Below, piece by piece: positions 1 through 9,385 of a DNA stretch of 62,686 nt. The notes beneath the pieces were generated by a model. The model ran no database searches and was not told the DNA's origin. It worked only from the letters and a program-made list of their open reading frames with translations. The stretch covers positions 1 through 62,686 of the forward strand of contig NZ_JBJHBQ010000013.1 in NCBI RefSeq assembly GCF_050485565.1, given 5' to 3'. How positions within the stretch are numbered: the first letter of the stretch is position 1; each line of letters begins with the position of its first letter. This DNA comes from Glycocaulis sp050485565 (lineage in GTDB: Bacteria; Pseudomonadota; Alphaproteobacteria; Caulobacterales; Maricaulaceae). Position numbers and translations under genes: made by a program.

Positions 1-130
1 CTCGCCGTGGGTGGGGGGGTTGGTGCCTGCCTCGGGGGGGGGCCCCCCGCTTTTGTGCAATCCCCCCTCGGCCCTTCGGGCCACTCCCCCCGTAAACGGG
101 GGGAGAAACCGGACGCCCTGACAAGACCGA

Positions 131-163
131 AAAAAAAGCCCCGGCGAATGGCCGGGGCTTTTC
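131..163 (-). terminator. Rho-independent terminator after lon
   Basis: A GC-rich stem (arms near 135-145 and 151-161, loop GAATG) is flanked by a run of A on the left and T on the right. It lies 22 bp beyond the lon stop codon and could work on both strands. The first 130 bases hold G- and C-rich tracts and no supportable gene. Confidence 0.85.
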
Positions 164-184
164 CATTTTCTAACGGTGAAAACC

Positions 185-2581
185 CTAATGCGCCCTTGCC
201 TCTCCGCTGTCTCCTGAGGACGGCAGGGCGGCCAGAGCCGCCTCGTCGGCTTCGGTCCATTCCACTGGCTCGACAGGCTCGGCCAGCGCGATGGAGAGCA
301 CCTGATCGACCGTTTCCACCGGAATGATGGTCAGGCCCTGCTTCACATTATCGGGCACTTCGGTGAGGTCCTTCTCGTTCTCCTGAGGAATGAGAACGGT
401 CTTCACCCCGCCGCGCAGCGCCGCGAGCAGCTTCTCTTTCAGCCCGCCGATTGGCAGCACCCGGCCACGCAGAGTGACCTCGCCCGTCATGGCGACATCC
501 TTACGCACCGGATTGCCGGTCAGAGCAGAGACGATAGCCGTGACCATGGCGATACCGGCTGACGGGCCATCCTTGGGCGTTGCGCCTTCGGGCACGTGAA
601 CGTGAATGTCGGTGCGGCGGAAAATGGTCGGCTTGATGCCCACTGACGGCGCACGCGACTGCACGAAGGAGTTCGCCGCCGAGATGGATTCCTTCATCAC
701 ATCGCGCAAATTGCCGGTGACCTTCATCTGGCCACGGCCCGGCATGGTGACAGCCTCGATGGTGAGCAGATCACCGCCGACTTCCGTCCAGGCAAGCCCG
801 GTGACAAGACCGACGCGGTCTGCCTCCTCAGTTTCGCCAAAGCGGTATTTCCTCGCGCCCAGGAAGCCTTCCAGGCTTTCGGGCGTAATCACCACCTTGT
901 CGGTCTCGCCCTTCTCCAGCTTCACCACGCTCTTGCGGGCAAGGCGCGCCATTTCACGCTCCAGATTACGTACGCCGGATTCGCGGGTGTAATAGCGGAT
1001 GACATCGCGCAGCGCGTCATCGGTCACCGACCATTCGCCGTCTTTCAGCGCGTGGTTCTTCAGCTGGCGCGGGATGAGGTGACGCCGGGCAATCTCCAGC
1101 TTTTCATCCTCGGTGTAGCCCGCGATACGGATGATCTCCATCCGGTCCAGAAGCGGCTGAGGCATGTTCAGCGTGTTCGCCGTGGTGATGAACATCACGT
1201 CGGAGAGATCGTAATCGACCTCCAGATAGTGGTCGTTGAACGTCGCGTTCTGTTCCGGGTCCAGCACCTCCAGCAGAGCCGAGGCCGGATCGCCGCGATA
1301 ATCCGCGCCCAGCTTGTCGATCTCGTCCAGCAGGAAGAGCGGATTGGAATGCTTGGCCTTTTTCATCGACTGGATGACCCGGCCGGGCATGGAGCCGATA
1401 TAGGTGCGCCGGTGGCCACGGATCTCCGCCTCATCACGCACGCCGCCCAGCGACACGCGCACGAAGTCACGCCCCGTGGCTTCCGCTATCGAGCGGCCAA
1501 GCGAGGTCTTGCCGACACCCGGAGGGCCGACAAGGCACAATATCGGTCCGCGGATTTTCTTCGTGCGTGATTGCACGGCCAGATGCTCGACAATGCGCTC
1601 CTTGACCTTCTCAAGACCGTAATGGTCGTTATCGAGCGTGGTCTGAGCCTTGGTCAGGTCGATCTTCGAGCGCTTGCGCTTGTTCCACGGAATGGAGAGC
1701 AGCCAGTCGAGATAATTGCGTACGACGGTTGATTCCGCCGACATCGGGCTCATCTGGCGCAGCTTCTTGAACTCAGCATCGGCCTTGGTGCGCGCTTCCT
1801 TGGAGAGCTTGGTCTTGGCGATGCGCTCTTCGAGCTCGGCCAGCTCCTCGCGGCCATCATCGCCCTCGCCCAGCTCGCGCTGGATCGCTTTCATCTGCTC
1901 GTTAAGGTAATATTCCCGCTGGGTTTTTTCCATCTGCCGCTTGACGCGGGAGCGGATTTTCTTCTCCACCTGCAGGACAGAAATCTCGCCCTCCATCAGG
2001 CCCAGAACCGTCTCCAGACGGGCCACGACATTCGGGTTGGACAACAGGCCCTGCTTTTCGGTCAGCTTGACCGCCAGATGGGCCGAAATGGTATCGGCCA
2101 TCTTGGCTGCGTCAGAGATTTCGCTGACGACCGAGAGGGCTTCAGGCGGCACCTTCTTGTTCAGCTTGGCATATTCATCGAACTTGTCGGCAGCGGCACG
2201 CATCAGCGCCTCGACTTCCGACTGCGCGCCGGTGTCCTCGTCGATCAGCTCGGCTTCAGCCTCGAAATAGGCCTGGTTGTCGGTAAACGCCTTGATGGTA
2301 ACGCGCTGCGAGCCCTCAACCAGCACCTTCACGGTGCCATCGGGCAGCTTCAGAAGCTGCAGGACGGAAGCCAGTACGCCGGACCCATAGATTGCTTCCG
2401 GCTTGGGATCATCATCGCCAGCGCTTTTCTGGGTGGCCAGAAATATCTGCTTGCCGCCGCGCATCACTTCTTCCAGCGCGCGCACGGACTTCTCGCGCCC
2501 CACAAACAGCGGGACGATCATGTGGGGAAACACCACGATGTCGCGCAGGGGCAGCAGCGGCAGTGTCTTGGTCTCAGTCAT
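185..2581 (-). CDS. lon: ATP-dependent protease Lon
   Basis: This is an AAA+ serine protease of the cytoplasm that degrades misfolded proteins and regulators, including cell-cycle and stress factors in alphaproteobacteria. The 798 residues match normal Lon length. The substrate-binding LON domain covers about residues 5-200, the Walker A motif GPPGVGKT is at 352-359, and the C-terminal protease domain carries the Ser-Lys dyad at about S674 (in PKDGPSAG) and K717 (in GGLKEK). The ATG start places the conserved LPLLPLRDIVVFPHM stretch at the N-terminus. Lon is the last member of a tig-clpP-clpX-lon arrangement on this strand, but a three-gene lipoprotein operon separates it from clpX. Confidence 0.98.
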   Translation of the reverse strand: MTETKTLPLLPLRDIVVFPHMIVPLFVGREKSVRALEEVMRGGKQIFLATQKSAGDDDPKPEAIYGSGVLASVLQLLKLPDGTVKVLVEGSQRVTIKAFTDNQAYFEAEAELIDEDTGAQSEVEALMRAAADKFDEYAKLNKKVPPEALSVVSEISDAAKMADTISAHLAVKLTEKQGLLSNPNVVARLETVLGLMEGEISVLQVEKKIRSRVKRQMEKTQREYYLNEQMKAIQRELGEGDDGREELAELEERIAKTKLSKEARTKADAEFKKLRQMSPMSAESTVVRNYLDWLLSIPWNKRKRSKIDLTKAQTTLDNDHYGLEKVKERIVEHLAVQSRTKKIRGPILCLVGPPGVGKTSLGRSIAEATGRDFVRVSLGGVRDEAEIRGHRRTYIGSMPGRVIQSMKKAKHSNPLFLLDEIDKLGADYRGDPASALLEVLDPEQNATFNDHYLEVDYDLSDVMFITTANTLNMPQPLLDRMEIIRIAGYTEDEKLEIARRHLIPRQLKNHALKDGEWSVTDDALRDVIRYYTRESGVRNLEREMARLARKSVVKLEKGETDKVVITPESLEGFLGARKYRFGETEEADRVGLVTGLAWTEVGGDLLTIEAVTMPGRGQMKVTGNLRDVMKESISAANSFVQSRAPSVGIKPTIFRRTDIHVHVPEGATPKDGPSAGIAMVTAIVSALTGNPVRKDVAMTGEVTLRGRVLPIGGLKEKLLAALRGGVKTVLIPQENEKDLTEVPDNVKQGLTIIPVETVDQVLSIALAEPVEPVEWTEADEAALAALPSSGDSGEARAH

Positions 2582-2773
2582 CTGTCTGTCTCCGTGGGCC
2601 GAAACCGGTCAGATTGCCCGCCTCAAGGCCGAAACCCGTCATCATGAGGGTCCGTCAAAAGGGTTTAACGGCGCGCTACGCACCTAGCCTCGCGCGCTTC
2701 GTCTTGCACAACAAGTGGAAGGTGAAGGCCGCAGGTTCAAGACGCAGCGCTGCCACGCCGGCCCGGCACAGCC

Positions 2774-3550
2774 CTAGTAAAGTTCGCCCGTCCGCCGGAA
2801 CTCGAACTCACAGCTGTCCTGGTCAGGCCGTGGCGGATAACCCGGCGGCAGTGGCGGGGGTGGCTGTCCGCCCGGAAAGGCGATGCCGGTAAAGATGATA
2901 TGGCCGTCTTCCACCACCCGGACCTGACCGGTCTGCTGGCCAAGCGTGAAGGCGCCCGTTTCAGGATCATAGCTGTATCTGTAATCGTCCTGATACTGGC
3001 CCATCATGCCCGGAAACCCCATCAGCACACGGCCATCGGGGCGTATGCTGATCACGCTCGGCATCTCCTCCTGCGCGCAGGAATAGCGCTGGGCCGGTAT
3101 CCAGCTGCCATAGAGATTGGGCACACCGGAATCGATGACCGGGATGGTAATGCTGGTGGAATATCCGCGCGCGGTTGCCGTCAGCGTCACATCGCCCGGT
3201 GCAGCGTCCGGGCTGATATCCAGAAAACGGCGATTGGCCGAGAGCGTCGCGGCTTCCGGCGGATCAATGCGCCACTGATCCACGCACCGCAGCGGGATGT
3301 TGTAGACGGTGTGGCCCATCCCGAGATTGTGGCGCAGCTCGATCTGGCTGCCCGGCCGGCCAGCCACAGGACTGGCAACCAGATAGGCACCGCCATCGTA
3401 AATCTCGCTGCAGTCCGGCAGGTCTTGAAGATTATTGCCCGAATGCGGATCGAACAGCCCGCGCGCACCGCCGGAATAGACACCCGGATCGGTCGTGGCA
3501 CACGACATCAGCAGGGCAGCAAGGCATGCCGGGATCAGTTTGGCAGACAT
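2774..3550 (-). CDS. Putative lipoprotein, third of three tandem paralogues
   Basis: Function is unknown. The protein starts with a lipoprotein signal whose lipobox cysteine is about C17 (LLMSC), so it is probably anchored in the outer membrane. The ATG is chosen because it overlaps the stop codon of the upstream gene in a TGATG junction and directly precedes the signal peptide; a longer reading would add 14 unlikely residues. It shares with its two upstream neighbours the plan of a beta-rich middle part and a C-terminal 'LxGSW... YxYDPETGAF' block, but it is the most diverged of the three. It is cotranscribed with them and is probably a duplicated copy. Confidence 0.8.
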   Translation of the reverse strand: MSAKLIPACLAALLMSCATTDPGVYSGGARGLFDPHSGNNLQDLPDCSEIYDGGAYLVASPVAGRPGSQIELRHNLGMGHTVYNIPLRCVDQWRIDPPEAATLSANRRFLDISPDAAPGDVTLTATARGYSTSITIPVIDSGVPNLYGSWIPAQRYSCAQEEMPSVISIRPDGRVLMGFPGMMGQYQDDYRYSYDPETGAFTLGQQTGQVRVVEDGHIIFTGIAFPGGQPPPPLPPGYPPRPDQDSCEFEFRRTGELY

Positions 3551-4392
3551 CACTGCGGCACTTCCCCCTGCCGTCTGAAGACCAGCGTGCAACCAGCGTC
3601 CGCCGCCGAAACGCTGGACGGGGGTGCGCCGCGCTCGCGCGTCCCGAAATGCACACCCGACAGGGACAGATTGCGCTCGCCTTCCAGCACCAGCTCGCCG
3701 TTTATGGCGATGTCTGGTGGAATCTGGTTTCCGCCAGTCGGCTCAAAGCTGAAGACGCCGCTCTCTGGCAACCACGCGTAGCGGCCCCAATAATCCCAAT
3801 AGCGCCCGAACGGCGTCCACGTCACCGACAGGCCATTGTCGACTTCGAAGCGTATCTCCACCGGCGGATCAATCTCGGCTCCGTCGCAGCCACGCACCGC
3901 ATCGAAAGACCAGGTGCCAATCAGCTGGCGGGCCATGTCATCAATGATAACGATCCGCAAGGTTACAGACCCTGAGCCCTCGCGGCTGCCGCGCAAGGTT
4001 CCGGTCAACTGGATATCTGAACCGGGCCGGGCATCGGCGCCGATTTCGATGGAGAGGCCGTCCTGCGATATCCGCGCAGCGTCTGACGGCGATATCTCGA
4101 AGTCCATGCACTGCAGGGGCACAGGCTCGATGCCACGGCGCGGGTCAAAATGGCCCACACTGATGGGAATAGTGATCCCGGCAGGCACCACGATCCGCGA
4201 GGTCGGCCATACCGCTGGCACGTTGGGGTCCATGGCGTGGAAGACCAGAGGGGCGTCGCTTCTATTATAGCTGGCGCAATCAATAGCCGCCGCGCCCGCG
4301 ACTGCCTCCTGTGCTGACACGTCCGAACCGGTGGTGGCGCAGGATGCGAGCAGAAGCGCCAGTCCTGCAGAAACAAGTCTGAATGCTGCCAT
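3550..4392 (-). CDS. Putative lipoprotein, second of three tandem paralogues
   Basis: Function is unknown. It has a lipoprotein signal ending in LLLASC, so it is probably a lipid-anchored envelope protein. The C-terminal half contains 'LIGTWSFDAVRGC' and 'FGRYWDYWGRYAW..ESGVFSFEPTGGN', which recur almost word for word in the upstream neighbour. I prefer the ATG at 4392, preceded by GAGG at a good distance; a GTG at 4404 overlapping the upstream stop (GTGA) is the alternative and would add four residues. Its own stop overlaps the next gene's start (TGATG), so the three genes are likely translationally coupled. Confidence 0.8.
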   Translation of the reverse strand: MAAFRLVSAGLALLLASCATTGSDVSAQEAVAGAAAIDCASYNRSDAPLVFHAMDPNVPAVWPTSRIVVPAGITIPISVGHFDPRRGIEPVPLQCMDFEISPSDAARISQDGLSIEIGADARPGSDIQLTGTLRGSREGSGSVTLRIVIIDDMARQLIGTWSFDAVRGCDGAEIDPPVEIRFEVDNGLSVTWTPFGRYWDYWGRYAWLPESGVFSFEPTGGNQIPPDIAINGELVLEGERNLSLSGVHFGTRERGAPPSSVSAADAGCTLVFRRQGEVPQ

Positions 4393-4400
4393 CGTGTTCC

Positions 4401-5243
4401 TCACCTCTGCCGTCGGAAGACTAGAGTGCAGCCTGCCTCCTCCGCCGAAACGAGAGTGGACCGCCTGTCAGGCTCGCGGGTGCCGAAATGAAAACCGGAT
4501 ATGGCAAGCCGGCGTTCTTCCTCGACCACAAGCTGGCCGTGCGTGCTTACATCCTGCGGGAGGAGGTTTCCGCCCGTAGGCTCAAGACCGAACGCGCCGG
4601 TTTCCGGGTCCCAGCTATAGTGCCCCCAATAGTCCCAGTACCGCTCGAACACCGTCCATGCGACACGCGCAAAATTCTCCGCGTCAAAGCGCACCTCGCG
4701 CGGCGGATCAACGCTCATCCGGCTACAGCCACGCACGTCCTCGAAGGTCCAGGTCCCGATCAGCTGGCGAGACGCCTCGTCGACAATGGATATCCGCAGC
4801 GTACCGGTCCGCGTGCGCTCGCCCTCCTGGGCTATCACTGCCGTGAGCTGAACGGCTGAGCCCACAGGGAGATCATCGGCTATTGTGAGGCGCTGATCCT
4901 CCTCGGAAAGCGACGCATGGCCTGGCGGCTCTATCTGCCATTCAATGCATTGACCCGGAATACGATACACCCCGCTGGGTCCATAATACTCTCCGATACG
5001 GAAGGGGAAGCTGGCTCCCGCCACGACCGCAACGCTCGACATGGTTTCAGACGGCGAGTAACGCCGGTCCATGGCGTAAAACCCTATGGGCGCGTTACTT
5101 CGCGTAACAGCCGAGCATTCCTCGAGCGGCGCGCGAACAGCGGTCACCTGCACATCTTCCTCGACTACCGCCGAGACACAGGCGCCCGCTACAAGTGCCG
5201 TCAGGCCTGTAATCGCCCAGATGCCAGTCTTGATCCCGCTCAC
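4401..5243 (-). CDS. Putative lipoprotein, first of three tandem paralogues
   Basis: Function is unknown. The N-terminus is a hydrophobic signal with the lipobox LVAGAC. The protein shares 'RQLIGTWTFEDVRGC', 'DPPREVRF' and 'FERYWDYWGHYSWDPETGAFGLEPTGGN' with the second gene, showing recent duplication. I prefer a GTG start at 5243, seven bases after GGGGAG; a TTG one codon earlier is possible. It is the first gene of the three-lipoprotein operon, which sits between clpX and lon where many alphaproteobacteria have nothing. The paired aromatic residues and conserved cysteines suggest an extracytoplasmic beta-sandwich, but that is a guess. Confidence 0.8.
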   Translation of the reverse strand: MSGIKTGIWAITGLTALVAGACVSAVVEEDVQVTAVRAPLEECSAVTRSNAPIGFYAMDRRYSPSETMSSVAVVAGASFPFRIGEYYGPSGVYRIPGQCIEWQIEPPGHASLSEEDQRLTIADDLPVGSAVQLTAVIAQEGERTRTGTLRISIVDEASRQLIGTWTFEDVRGCSRMSVDPPREVRFDAENFARVAWTVFERYWDYWGHYSWDPETGAFGLEPTGGNLLPQDVSTHGQLVVEEERRLAISGFHFGTREPDRRSTLVSAEEAGCTLVFRRQR

Positions 5244-5285
5244 CAAAAGACTCCCCGTCTTGTACTTTCAGCCGAGTTGATACGA

Positions 5286-5314
5286 AAAACGCCCCGGCGG
5301 GAAGCCGGGGCGTT
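5286..5314 (-). terminator. Terminator after clpX
   Basis: Inverted repeat AACGCCCCGGC / GCCGGGGCGTT with a five-base loop, followed on the minus strand by a T run. It lies 28 bp beyond the clpX stop codon and isolates the lipoprotein operon from clpX transcription. Confidence 0.85.
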
Positions 5315-5341
5315 CAATATTCTAGCAAGTATCAGAGAGGC

Positions 5342-6619
5342 TTATGCGCCCTGACGCGGAGCCTCTTCCAGCTTGGCGCGTGCCTTGGAGTAGATGTAGA
5401 GCGGCTTGGCATCGCCATTGACCACTTCGGCGTTGACCACGACCTCTTCCACGCCCTCAAGGCTGGGCAGGTCGAACATGGTGTCGAGCAGTATGCCCTC
5501 CATGATCGAGCGCAGGCCGCGCGCGCCGGTCTTGCGCAGAATGGCCTTCTGGGCGATGGCGATCAGCGCATCCTCGGTGAAGGACAGGCCCACGCCTTCC
5601 ATCTCGAACAGGCGCTGATACTGCTTGACCAGCGCGTTCTTCGGCTCGGTGAGGATCTGCATGAGTGCAGCTTCGTCGAGGTCTTCCAGCGTCGCGATGA
5701 CGGGCAGACGGCCGACAAATTCCGGGATCAGGCCGAAGCGCTGCAGATCGTCCGGCTCCACCTCGCGCAGGACATCGCCCTGACGGCGCGCATCAGGGTC
5801 ACGCACATCGGCGCCAAAGCCGACCGCAGAACCCTTGCCGCGCAGCGAGATGATCTTCTCAAGGCCGGCGAACGCACCGCCCACGATGAAGAGGATATTG
5901 GTCGTATCCACCTGCAGGAACTCCTGCTGGGGATGCTTGCGCCCGCCCTGCGGCGGCACAGACGCGACCGTGCCTTCCATGATCTTCAGGAGCGCCTGCT
6001 GCACGCCCTCACCCGACACGTCGCGCGTGATCGAGGGGTTGTCAGACTTGCGGCTGATCTTGTCGATCTCATCGATATAGACGATGCCGCGCTGGGCGCG
6101 CTCGACATTATAGTCCGCCGCCTGCAGCAGCTTCAGGACGATATTTTCCACGTCCTCGCCGACATAGCCGGCTTCGGTGAGTGTGGTGGCGTCGGCCATG
6201 GTGAACGGCACATCCAGGATGCGCGCCAGCGTCTGCGCCAGCAGCGTCTTGCCGCAGCCCGTGGGGCCGATCAGCAATATGTTGGACTTGGACAGCTCCA
6301 CATCGGCGTTCTGGGCCGCGTGGTTCAGGCGCTTGTAGTGATTGTGGACGGCCACCGACAGCACGCGCTTGGCGTGCGACTGGCCGATCACATAGTCCTG
6401 TAGCACCTGGTAGATTTCCTGCGGGCTGGGCACGCCCTCGCGGGACTTCACCAGCGAGGTCTTGTTCTCCTCGCGGATGATATCCATGCACAGCTCAACG
6501 CATTCATCGCAGATGAACACGGTTGGCCCGGCGATGAGCTTGCGCACCTCATGCTGGCTCTTGCCGCAGAAGGAGCAATAAAGGGTGCTCTTCCCGTCGC
6601 CTGTGGTCGCCTTGGTCAT
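5342..6619 (-). CDS. clpX: ATP-dependent Clp protease ATP-binding subunit ClpX
   Basis: ClpX unfolds substrates and feeds them into ClpP in the cytoplasm. It is 425 residues, the normal length. The N-terminal zinc-binding domain keeps all four cysteines (C15, C18, C37, C40). Walker A GPTGCGKT is at 118-125, and Walker B (IVYIDEIDK) and the C-terminal small AAA domain are present. The ClpP-docking loop reads VGF rather than the usual IGF, a conservative change. It follows clpP with a 239-bp gap, in the standard tig-clpP-clpX order. Confidence 0.98.
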   Translation of the reverse strand: MTKATTGDGKSTLYCSFCGKSQHEVRKLIAGPTVFICDECVELCMDIIREENKTSLVKSREGVPSPQEIYQVLQDYVIGQSHAKRVLSVAVHNHYKRLNHAAQNADVELSKSNILLIGPTGCGKTLLAQTLARILDVPFTMADATTLTEAGYVGEDVENIVLKLLQAADYNVERAQRGIVYIDEIDKISRKSDNPSITRDVSGEGVQQALLKIMEGTVASVPPQGGRKHPQQEFLQVDTTNILFIVGGAFAGLEKIISLRGKGSAVGFGADVRDPDARRQGDVLREVEPDDLQRFGLIPEFVGRLPVIATLEDLDEAALMQILTEPKNALVKQYQRLFEMEGVGLSFTEDALIAIAQKAILRKTGARGLRSIMEGILLDTMFDLPSLEGVEEVVVNAEVVNGDAKPLYIYSKARAKLEEAPRQGA

Positions 6620-6858
6620 GCTCGCTCCAATCGGCAGCGCCCGTTTGTCTTAACTTAGGGACCTGATCCGTCATCTGCACCGGTCTGCCGCCGGAATCAG
6701 TCCGGCAATCTACCCTGCAAGATCAGGGCCGGAGCTTGACGAAAGGTTTCCCTTCAAACGCCATTCGATCACCAGCGCGCACGTCAATCAAGCGCGAGGT
6801 GCTGCCCGCAGCGTAAACTGCGGTTTCAAAACAACAGGTGAACGGCGGCGAAATTTTG

Positions 6859-7479
6859 TCAGGCTTTGGATTCAGCCCGGCGCTCATAGACCGTGTCGAT
6901 GATGCCAAAATCGGCTGCTTCGTTCGCGCTCATATAGGAATCGCGGTCCAGCGTTTTCTCCACCGTCGCCAGATCCTGGCCGGTATGGCGCACATAAATG
7001 TCGTACATGCGCCGCTTCATCTTCACCAGATCCTCGCCATGACGTTCGATATCGGCCGTCGTGCCGCGAAAGCCGCCATAGGGCTGGTGCATCATTATCC
7101 GCGCATTGGGCGTGGCAAAGCGCATGCCCTTTTCACCTCCAGCCAGCAGCAGCGATCCCATGGATGCCGCCATGCCGATACAGGCCGTCGCCACCGGCGA
7201 GGAGATGTATTGCATCGTGTCGTAGATCGCGAGACCGGCCGTCACCACGCCGCCCGGCGAGTTGATATACATGGCGATCTCTTTTTTCGGGTTCTCCGAC
7301 TCAAGAAACAGCAGCTGGGCCACCATAAGGCTCGCCATATGGTCCTCGATCGGGCCGGTCACGAAGATGATGCGCTCCTTGAGCAGGCGCGAGTAGATAT
7401 CGAACGCACGTTCGCCCCGGCTGGTCTGTTCCACGACCATGGGAACGAGGTTCATCATCACGTCCTGGGGATCTCTCAT
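6859..7479 (-). CDS. clpP: ATP-dependent Clp protease proteolytic subunit ClpP
   Basis: This is the barrel-forming serine peptidase that works with ClpX and ClpA, both also in this window. The chosen start (MRDPQDVMMNLVPMVV) gives 206 residues, the usual length; an upstream in-frame start would add 35 unrelated residues. The catalytic triad is visible as S106 (in GMAASMGS), H131 (in MMHQPYGG) and D180 (in LDRDSYM). The YINSPGG segment that forms the oxyanion region is intact. Confidence 0.97.
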   Translation of the reverse strand: MRDPQDVMMNLVPMVVEQTSRGERAFDIYSRLLKERIIFVTGPIEDHMASLMVAQLLFLESENPKKEIAMYINSPGGVVTAGLAIYDTMQYISSPVATACIGMAASMGSLLLAGGEKGMRFATPNARIMMHQPYGGFRGTTADIERHGEDLVKMKRRMYDIYVRHTGQDLATVEKTLDRDSYMSANEAADFGIIDTVYERRAESKA

Positions 7480-7653
7480 CACCGGCTCCGTTCGGAATGT
7501 GCATTGGTACTGGCGCGGACACCCGGACGGGCAACGCCTTGAGGTGCAAGCTGGTAGGCTTTGCTCAATTTGGCAAGCGAACACCGGACCCGCAAGCGGA
7601 CCCGGTGTTCATCAGGCTGTCAAAGGCAGTAAGAGGCAGCGCGCAGGTGCGCA

Positions 7654-9204
7654 CTAGCCCTTCTTGGCAGCGGCCTTCTTGGCAGGCGCTTTTTTGGCAG
7701 GCGCCTTCTTCGCTTCAGCGGCCTTGGGCGCGTCAGCGGTTTTGGCTTCCTTCTTCGCCGGAGCCTTCTTGGCGGGGGCCTTCTTCTCCGCAGCCGGCTT
7801 GGCATCCGCCTTCTTGGCAGCCGCTTTCTTGGCCGGAGCCTTTTTGGCTGGCTTCTTCGCGGGCGCCTCTTCCTCTTCGGCAAACAGCGTGTCGCGGTCG
7901 ACGCTGACCTCTTTCACGTCTGCCAGCTCGATCACGTAATCGACGACCTTTTCTTCATAGATCGGCGCGCGCAGAGCCTGAACGGCACCTGGATTATTCT
8001 GGAAATACTCCACGACCTGGCGTTCCTGGCCGGGATATTTCATCGCTTCCTGGTTGACCGCGCGGGCCAGCTCTTCCTGCGTCACGTCCACATTGGCGTT
8101 GCGGCCGATCTCGGCCAGTACCAGACCCAGACGCACGCGGCGCTCGGCAATGGCGTGATAGTCAGCTTTAAGCTCGTCGTCGGACTTGTTCTTGTCCTCG
8201 TCTTCCAGCTCGCCAGCTTCCTTGGCAGCGAGAACTTCGCGCCAGATATTCTCGAACTCGGCTTCGACCATGCGGCCCGGCAGATCGATATCGCCGTGGG
8301 CTTCGTCCAGCTGGTCGAGAAGCTGACGCTTCATTTTCATGCGCGAGGCTTCACTGTGCTCCTGCTCGAAGCGCTTGGTCAGCGCATCTTTCAACGCTTC
8401 AAGATCGGACAGGCCAAGGCGCTCGGCCAGGCTGTCATCAATCTTGCTGTCCTGCGGTGCCTGAACGGACTTCACCTTGGTCTCGAACACGGCGTCCTTG
8501 CCGGCCAGGTGCTCTGCACCATAGTCCTTCGGGAAGGTGACCTTGATTTCCACATCATCACCGGCCTTCACGCCGACGAGCTGGTCTTCAAAGCCCGGAA
8601 TGAATGCGCCATCGCCCAGGGCAACGCGCGAATCGGTGGCCGAACCACCGGGGAACACTTCGCCATCGATCTTGCCGACAAAATCGACCACGACGACATC
8701 GCCCTTGGCCGCCTTGGCGGTTTTGGGTTTGTCTTCATAAGAACGGCTGTCCTTGGCCAGACGCTCCAGCGCCTCATTGACCTGCGCGTCCTCGACCTTG
8801 GCGACCGGGCGCTCCAGCTTGAGTTTCTTCGGGTCGGTGGTCTCGAATTCCGGCATCACCTCGACGCTGATCTCGAAGGTGAAGTCCTTGCCGTTCTTCA
8901 GAACGTCCTCGGCATCGGATTTCACTTCGACATTCGGCTGGCTGGCCGGGCGCAGCTTGCGCTCATCCAGCGTGGACTGGGTGGCCTCAGGCACGATTTC
9001 CTGAAGGATGTCGCTCATGATCGAGGCGCCGAACATCTTGCGGATGTGGGCAGCGGGCACCTTGCCGGGGCGGAAGCCCTTGAGACGGACCTGCGGGCGG
9101 ATTTCCTCGATCTTGGCAGAGAGGCGCGATTGCAGGTCGGACGCAGGCACAACCACTTCAAACGTGCGCGAGAGACCTTCGGCGGATTTTTCCAGGACGT
9201 TCAT
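7654..9204 (-). CDS. tig: Trigger factor with a lysine/alanine-rich C-terminal tail
   Basis: This is the ribosome-associated chaperone and peptidyl-prolyl isomerase that meets nascent chains. The ribosome-binding domain covers about residues 1-115 and contains the signature GFRPGKVP (near residue 43-50). The FKBP-type PPIase domain follows (GDVVVVDFVGKIDG... about 165-245), then the alpha-helical C-domain to about residue 440. Residues 443-516 form an extra low-complexity tail of repeated AKKAPAKK-type units, like histone H1, that standard trigger factor (about 430-450 residues) lacks. A weak stem-loop (7579-7610) lies after the stop codon. It is first in the tig-clpP-clpX series. Confidence 0.96.
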   Translation of the reverse strand: MNVLEKSAEGLSRTFEVVVPASDLQSRLSAKIEEIRPQVRLKGFRPGKVPAAHIRKMFGASIMSDILQEIVPEATQSTLDERKLRPASQPNVEVKSDAEDVLKNGKDFTFEISVEVMPEFETTDPKKLKLERPVAKVEDAQVNEALERLAKDSRSYEDKPKTAKAAKGDVVVVDFVGKIDGEVFPGGSATDSRVALGDGAFIPGFEDQLVGVKAGDDVEIKVTFPKDYGAEHLAGKDAVFETKVKSVQAPQDSKIDDSLAERLGLSDLEALKDALTKRFEQEHSEASRMKMKRQLLDQLDEAHGDIDLPGRMVEAEFENIWREVLAAKEAGELEDEDKNKSDDELKADYHAIAERRVRLGLVLAEIGRNANVDVTQEELARAVNQEAMKYPGQERQVVEYFQNNPGAVQALRAPIYEEKVVDYVIELADVKEVSVDRDTLFAEEEEAPAKKPAKKAPAKKAAAKKADAKPAAEKKAPAKKAPAKKEAKTADAPKAAEAKKAPAKKAPAKKAAAKKG

Positions 9205-9385
9205 GCGTATTCAGGCCTTGTCTTGACGGGGCCGATAGGGGCCATGCCGGGGATAGTACGGCGCGGACAATGCGCGCAACAGCGCGCAATAGCCCCATAC
9301 CGAAACGAGCGCGGGTTATGTCACGCGCCGCAAGTGCGCGCAACGGTCCCTGCATGCGAATTTCCACATGGGGGTTATGGACCTG

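Noticed and set aside
7..327. 106-codon frame at the left edge
   Set aside because: It runs through a G-tract region, a terminator and the end of lon in antisense.
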